Position numbers and translations under genes: made by a program. 64,000 nucleotides of DNA from Heracleum sosnowskyi (lineage: Eukaryota; Streptophyta; Magnoliopsida; Apiales; Apiaceae), in assembly GCA_030848705.1 (NCBI GenBank), contig CM061242.1:130148757-130212756 (forward strand), in the 5' to 3' direction. Below are positions 59,661-64,000 of this stretch, piece by piece (the stretch's first letter is position 1; the number at the start of each line of letters is the position of its first letter). The notes under the pieces are model-generated. The model worked only from the letters and a program-made list of their open reading frames with translations. It was not told where the DNA came from and ran no database searches.

Positions 59661-61874
59661 ACTAGCAGAGTTTGCTCTAACCCATTTTAAATTGGGTTTT
59701 AGCTCATAATAGTTATGATAAATTGCATGATAACTCTTACATGTGTAAATAGAATGCCAAGTGCTCCCACAATGTTTACATAAAGTCTGTGGTTTTACTC
59801 TAACATAATCATTCTTTACTTCTGAAGTAGAAGGTAAAGAATTAATATGTTTGTTCTTAGTGCAAAATCTAGCAAGATGATTAGAACTACCACAATTATA
59901 ACATGTATTTCTTGAGACACTAGCATTAGGCATATGATTATTTCTATTATTTATGCCTACTTTTCCATTCCTATTTCTCTTGGATCCTTTAGGTTTCATG
60001 GCAGACTTAACCTCTTTGAGCTTATGTTTAAACTGTTTTCCTGTCATTGAACCAACATTAACCTGTTTCTCACAGATTCTAATTGGTTCTTTAACAGCTT
60101 CTAACTCAACAAGCTTCTCTGTTTTAGATTCAATATCTACTTGTTCAGCACAAGCTTCAACTGGCTCCATAACAGCTTCTTTCACAACTACAGATTTTAG
60201 CTTGGTGGATTCTGGAACAAATATCACAGGTTTAAGTTGTGGTTTAACCTTAACTTTGTCTTTTAACATAAGTTCATCGTTTTCACAATAGCCTAAACCT
60301 ACAGAATCTGTTTGAAACACTTGATGAGTGTCTCTTCCAGAGTTTGTCCAAGTCTTAATTATTTTTCTTTCTTTTTCAAGTTCAGATTCTAGCTGCTTAT
60401 TTAACTTAAGCACTTCCTGTTCAATATAAACAGCATCATCTCTTTCTTTTTGAATCTGCTTCATATTCTCAAGTTCTCTTTCAAGAAACTTGTTTCTATC
60501 TTTAAGACTAAGATTCTCAGATTTAATCCTCTCATTCTCTAAAGTCTGATCCCTATAACTAACATGTATGTTCTTAAGATAAATTCTTAATTCAGAAATA
60601 TTATCAGTATCATAAGCATAAGTAGTTAAAGGTACCTTATTTTCAGAAGATTCAGTCTCATCTCTGACAGTTGCCATAAGAGCATAGTTTTCTCCATCAT
60701 CAGAGTCTGAAGTATCTGCCCAGTCTCTGCCTTTAGAGATGAGTGCTTTCTCAGATTTGCCTTTCTTGCACTCTGGAGCATAATGACCCATCTCCTTACA
60801 CTTGTAGCACTGGATTTGAGACTTATCCTTCTTGCCAGACTTGTTCTCCTTTCCATCAGACTTTCTGAAACTTCTCCTTTCAGGGTTTGAATCTTTCCTT
60901 GAGAATCTCTTTCCTTTCTTGAAGTTCTTGAATCCCATCTTCTTAAAGGTCTTCACCATCAATGCAGCCATTTGCATCAACTCCTCTTCATCATCCTCAG
61001 AGTCAGAAGCTTCATCAGAGTTTGAGTCATCATCAGAGTTTGATGACTCACTCTCAGATTTAATAACTAAAGCCTTTCCCTTGGCTTTCTTCCTTGATGA
61101 TTCCTTCTTGATGGGCTTCTCCTCGACTTTGAGAGCAACAGATTTTGTCTTCTTGCTTGACCTCCTGTTTCTTTGTTCTATCTCAAGTTCATGAGTCTTT
61201 AACAATCCATAGATTTCATCAAGATCTGTATCAGCAAGATCATAATTATCTCTGATTGTTGTTGCCTTTAAATCCCACTTTTCAGGTAGAGATAACAGAA
61301 ACTTGAGATTGGACTCTTCAAGTTCATATTCCTTATCTACCAGAGACAGATCGTTCAACAGTTTGCAAAATCTGTCATAAGTCTCAGTCAAGGTTTCATT
61401 AGTTCTTGAATCAAAGTGCTCATACTCCTGTGTGAGTATTGTTTTTCTGTTCTTCTTAATAGCACCTGTTCCCTGGCATCTGACTTCTAAAGCATCCCAT
61501 ATCTCTTTGGCAGTTTTGCAGCCAATTACCCTGTTAGACATAACATTATCTAAAGCACTGTGGAGAAGATGTCTAACCTTTGCATCCTTTGCAATTGATG
61601 AGATATCCTCAGGAGTCATATCTTTCTTTTCCTTTGGAACAGTCTTTTGTTCTTGACCATCAACAACAGGGGACAATTTAGTTGGCATATGAGGACCATC
61701 ATTAATTCTGTCAAGGTATTCTGGATCTGTAGCCTCCAGAAACATGGTCATCTTCACCTTCCAAATCGGATACTCTACAGGCCTGAGAATCGGAACCCTG
61801 ATTGTTTCATATCGACTCACAGAATTAGGCTTAACCTGTTCAGCCTTGGAAGCAGTTTGATTTTCTTCAGACAT
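59544..61874 (-). CDS. gag: Gag polyprotein of the SIRE-like element
   Basis: 776 aa, ATG at 61874. The N-terminal third is a UBN2-type copia gag (VEYPIWKVKMTMFLEATDPE, KTAKEIWDALEVRCQGTG). A Lys/Ser/Glu/Asp-rich hinge follows, then a CCHC knuckle (CYKCKEMGHYAPEC, near residue 360). A predicted coiled coil follows (about 440-520, LENERIKSENLSLKDRNKFL), then two more Cys/His motifs (CYNCGSSNHLARFC and CKHCGSTWHSIYTC). Three knuckles and the long C-terminal extension make it larger than the 300-400 aa typical of copia gag. The frame ends KQVWILKTNT and a TAG at 59546..59544, 14 bp before the pol frame opens. Confidence 0.95.
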   Translation of the reverse strand: MSEENQTASKAEQVKPNSVSRYETIRVPILRPVEYPIWKVKMTMFLEATDPEYLDRINDGPHMPTKLSPVVDGQEQKTVPKEKKDMTPEDISSIAKDAKVRHLLHSALDNVMSNRVIGCKTAKEIWDALEVRCQGTGAIKKNRKTILTQEYEHFDSRTNETLTETYDRFCKLLNDLSLVDKEYELEESNLKFLLSLPEKWDLKATTIRDNYDLADTDLDEIYGLLKTHELEIEQRNRRSSKKTKSVALKVEEKPIKKESSRKKAKGKALVIKSESESSNSDDDSNSDEASDSEDDEEELMQMAALMVKTFKKMGFKNFKKGKRFSRKDSNPERRSFRKSDGKENKSGKKDKSQIQCYKCKEMGHYAPECKKGKSEKALISKGRDWADTSDSDDGENYALMATVRDETESSENKVPLTTYAYDTDNISELRIYLKNIHVSYRDQTLENERIKSENLSLKDRNKFLERELENMKQIQKERDDAVYIEQEVLKLNKQLESELEKERKIIKTWTNSGRDTHQVFQTDSVGLGYCENDELMLKDKVKVKPQLKPVIFVPESTKLKSVVVKEAVMEPVEACAEQVDIESKTEKLVELEAVKEPIRICEKQVNVGSMTGKQFKHKLKEVKSAMKPKGSKRNRNGKVGINNRNNHMPNASVSRNTCYNCGSSNHLARFCTKNKHINSLPSTSEVKNDYVRVKPQTLCKHCGSTWHSIYTCKSYHAIYHNYYELKPNLKWVRANSASVKSDNVSLNSENADSAAKANTVKKDKGSKQVWILKTNT

Positions 61875-61922
61875 GATTATTACTGTGTTTGAATCGTAAA
61901 ACTGTATATATTAAACAGCCTT

Positions 61923-61935
61923 GGCTCTGATACCA
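61923..61935 (-). other. Primer-binding site (initiator tRNA-Met)
   Basis: Minus-strand TGGTATCAGAGCC, two bases inside the 5' LTR, complements the 3' end of initiator tRNA-Met. Confidence 0.9.
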
Positions 61936-61937
61936 AT

Positions 61938-62483
61938 TGTTAGGCCGAATACACAATATAATCAAGTATGTATGAAAATAACGACAATTAAGAACACTGT
62001 TTATGAATCAATAAACTGTATTTATATTAACAGCTTCTCTCTTTATGATGTTAATGAATCACAAAGAGCTTCTAGGTTACAAGAATAATATATCGATAAT
62101 CGCGTCCCTTCTAGGGATAACCTATCTGTGTTTATATAGTACACAGCTACATACAATCCTTATCTAATTGATATTCCTACAAGTTAGCTATACAAAACTT
62201 ATCAATTAAGGATTGCTTCTTATCTTCCATTCTGTTTCCTTAGCTGTATCAATATATTCTGCTTCTTTCCATCTTCAGAATATATTGCTTCTAGAATCTT
62301 TAATTCAGCACCGACAGCTAACTTAACTATCACCTTGTCAGACTTTACATAAACTCTGACCGGCTTCCTTTAAACTCTTCACCCTGTCAGAGTTTAATTA
62401 AACTCTGACCGGCTTCTGATAAACTCTTGTCAGTACCTGTTGCTTAAACACTGATAAACAAACATTAGCAATTATATCTAACA
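61938..62483 (-). repeat. 5' LTR of the SIRE-like element
   Basis: Same length as and no difference seen from 49625..50170. As the minus-strand 5' LTR it holds the element promoter. Confidence 0.95.
62131..62139 (-). promoter_or_regulatory. TATA box in the 5' LTR
   Basis: Minus-strand ACTATATAAACAC is a canonical plant TATA box. Transcription would start about 30 bp further left (near 62100), run through R-U5 and reach gag. Confidence 0.65.
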
Positions 62484-62488
62484 AATAC

Positions 62489-64000
62489 TTTTACATCAAA
62501 CTTTCTACAATCTCTAAAAGTATCATTTTATACAAAAAAAAATCAAAAAACCTAAATATGTTAAAATGAGGGCTTTTTTCCTATTATTAGGTTATAAAAA
62601 TCTTTTCCAGTATTTTTGTTGATGATGATTTTATTTTGAATATATCATGGAGAGATGTCAGTAAATTTGCATCCAAGAACCTCGCGGCTGCAAATTTGTA
62701 AGTAACTTTGAATCCAACAAGCATCGTTTTTGTAGGCTCAACGAGGGTTTTATTCATTCTCTCAACCATTTTTTTTTTGTTATGGAGTCTTTTGTGTAGA
62801 AAATTATTGGGAGATATCATTCTTCTTGCAGAATGCTTCAAGAGTGGCTATAAATTTTATCCAAATATATCTTGAAAAATCAACAACCATAACAAAACAT
62901 ATTTCAGTTATTATAGTGACATTACATTAACAGGACCAAGTAAATTCATGTAAATTAGTCGTAGTTGTTTTTTGATAGATGACATAGTATTTATCTTGTG
63001 ACTCCATATTTTGATTTTTTTTTTCTTTCTGACAGGCCTCACACACTCATTCTTGACAAAATTCAAGTGCTAGCATGCCTTTAACAATACTCTTTTGACA
63101 AGTGAAGTGATTGCCTTGAAGTTCAAATGATATAGTTTCATGTGCCATAACCAACAATCGTTATTTGATGTCTTTAATTAAAAGTAACAAATTTTGGACT
63201 TGTATGTAGACTCCATGTCTGTAATAAACAGACAACCTTTGTGTTTATCAGTGGTATACCTTCAATGATGACATTACCAATCTTCAAATTGTCATATCGC
63301 ATAGTTGTACTAATGATGTCATCTCCAAAAATTACTAACGGACCAATATTTTCCTCAAAGTGTGTTAGTATGGCATGTCACCGGTCATGTGGATTGAGCA
63401 TCCACTATTCAAAACCGACACAACTTTTTTGTTTTATTTTTTCATGTATCCACAAATTGATTACTTTTTATTTGGTACCCAAACAGATTTGAGTCCTGAT
63501 AACTTATAAGTAGGTTTATCAAAAGTTCTAGCATGCATTTGATCTTTGTTCACAGACTTTGGAGACATATGCACTTTCCTAACTTTAGGAGGATTAGAAT
63601 ACATGGAGTTCAAGTTTTGAATGCACGGAATTCAGTTGATTAAATGTGAGTTACTTTATAAGATAAAGATCACCTATGTAGGAGAGAAGTGGGGTCGCTT
63701 GAAAGGATAATTGCGAAAACACAATTCCTTAGAAACTTTTGTAGATGTTAGACGATGTTCCTTGGCTAAAATGGACATAATCATGAGAGCTGAACAATTC
63801 AGAAAATATATAGTGATAAGTATATCATCATTTACACAAATGATCGAACAGTTAAAGGACAATCACATCTATTGTATACCAGGATAGTCGGTATGCCTAC
63901 TCGAATGAAGGTTCAAAGAGCATTCTCTACTTATCGTATCATATATCTAATCCAAGTAACTATTATCAAGTCAAACTCTGTCTTTTTGTCTGTCTACTGT
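62489..64000 (-). pseudogene. Decayed copia pol fragment
   Basis: Read on the minus strand, about 63440..63260 resembles a copia protease region (NSGCSIHMTGDM followed by a broken EENIGPLVIFGD). Further on, 62841..62640 resembles the integrase end (VERMNKTLVEPTKTMLVGFK, equivalent to the VERKNRTLIEAARTML type). Between them are many stops and frame changes. LTRs are not seen; the element may extend past the window. It is far older than the adjoining intact element. Confidence 0.7.

Larger units (their letters stand above)
49625..62483 (-). mobile_element. Complete SIRE/Maximus-like Ty1-copia retrotransposon, 12,859 bp
   Basis: The 546 bp LTRs at both ends look identical on reading. AATAC flanks the element exactly (49620..49624 and 62484..62488). 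In minus-strand order it carries the 5' LTR, PBS, gag (776 aa), pol (about 1100 aa in protease-integrase-RT-RNase H order), a 2.2 kb spacer with an antisense ORF, a third ORF of 1210 aa, a polypurine tract and the 3' LTR. All three main frames are open. Size, pol order and a large third ORF place it in the SIRE/Maximus lineage, noted for env-like extra genes. Identical LTRs imply very recent insertion, and it may be autonomous. Confidence 0.95.

Noticed and set aside
60832..61194. Plus-strand 120-codon Ser/Phe-rich frame
   Set aside because: It is the complement of the Lys/Ser/Asp-rich gag hinge, unlike the antisense ORF at 54449, which overlaps no sense frame.
61923..61935. tRNA-Met gene fragment
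   Set aside because: Only the 13 bases complementary to the tRNA 3' end are present, in the primer-binding position next to the LTR.

Overview
This is plant nuclear DNA, from a eudicot: AT-rich, with GT-AG introns, plastid-targeted and receptor-like genes of plant families, and many transposable elements. I cannot name the species. Six host genes can be read. (1) The last coding exons of an ERD7/senescence-domain gene (1..868, +, cut by the window edge). (2) A complete AHK1-type osmosensing hybrid histidine kinase (4257..10066, +, 12 coding exons, 1213 aa). (3) Plastid 3-dehydroquinate synthase of the shikimate pathway (16781..20889, +, 8 exons, 436 aa). (4) A type-I ROP/RAC small GTPase (21738..23162, +, 7 exons, 197 aa, C-terminal CSIL). 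(5) An intronless P-class PPR protein (26988..28364, +). (6) A chloroplast RNase E/G-like endonuclease (32857..42117, -, 11 coding exons traced). Exon borders were set by hand from splice sites, reading phase and recalled family sequences; every junction listed keeps phase.

The space between genes is mostly mobile DNA: a small hAT MITE (3578..3882); a hAT-like element carrying a diverged LTR-like block (10461..12304); a Mutator-like relic with ~118 bp inverted ends (12517..14765); a 5 x 40 bp tandem repeat and a palindrome-ended insertion in dehydroquinate synthase introns; a Stowaway-type MITE inside a CCCGG-rich element (24199..25225); an internally deleted hAT with a perfect 8 bp target duplication (29003..30053); and a solo LTR with a perfect 5 bp duplication (30586..30812).

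From 43.3 kb to the end, transposons dominate. A short-LTR copia relic on the minus strand (43317..49167) is split in its gag by a 4.6 kb CACTA-type element (43765..48358). That element carries fragments of at least two unrelated host genes, one clearly a diacylglycerol kinase, so it looks like a gene-capturing Pack-CACTA. Next comes a complete SIRE/Maximus-like Ty1-copia element (49625..62483, minus) with indistinguishable 546 bp LTRs, a perfect AATAC duplication, intact gag and pol, and a 1210-residue third ORF. It also has a divergent antisense ORF with its own promoter-like gap. Its pol frame is closed off from gag by stops in both frames, and the sequence suggests splicing joins them. An old copia pol relic fills the right edge.

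The host genes are functionally independent (stress signalling, aromatic biosynthesis, cell polarity, organelle RNA metabolism). The least ordinary biology is in the SIRE-like element (antisense gene, gag-pol intron, recurrent nonamer), the Pack-CACTA cargo, and an RNase E/G gene that appears to lack the starch-binding domain of its Arabidopsis relative.
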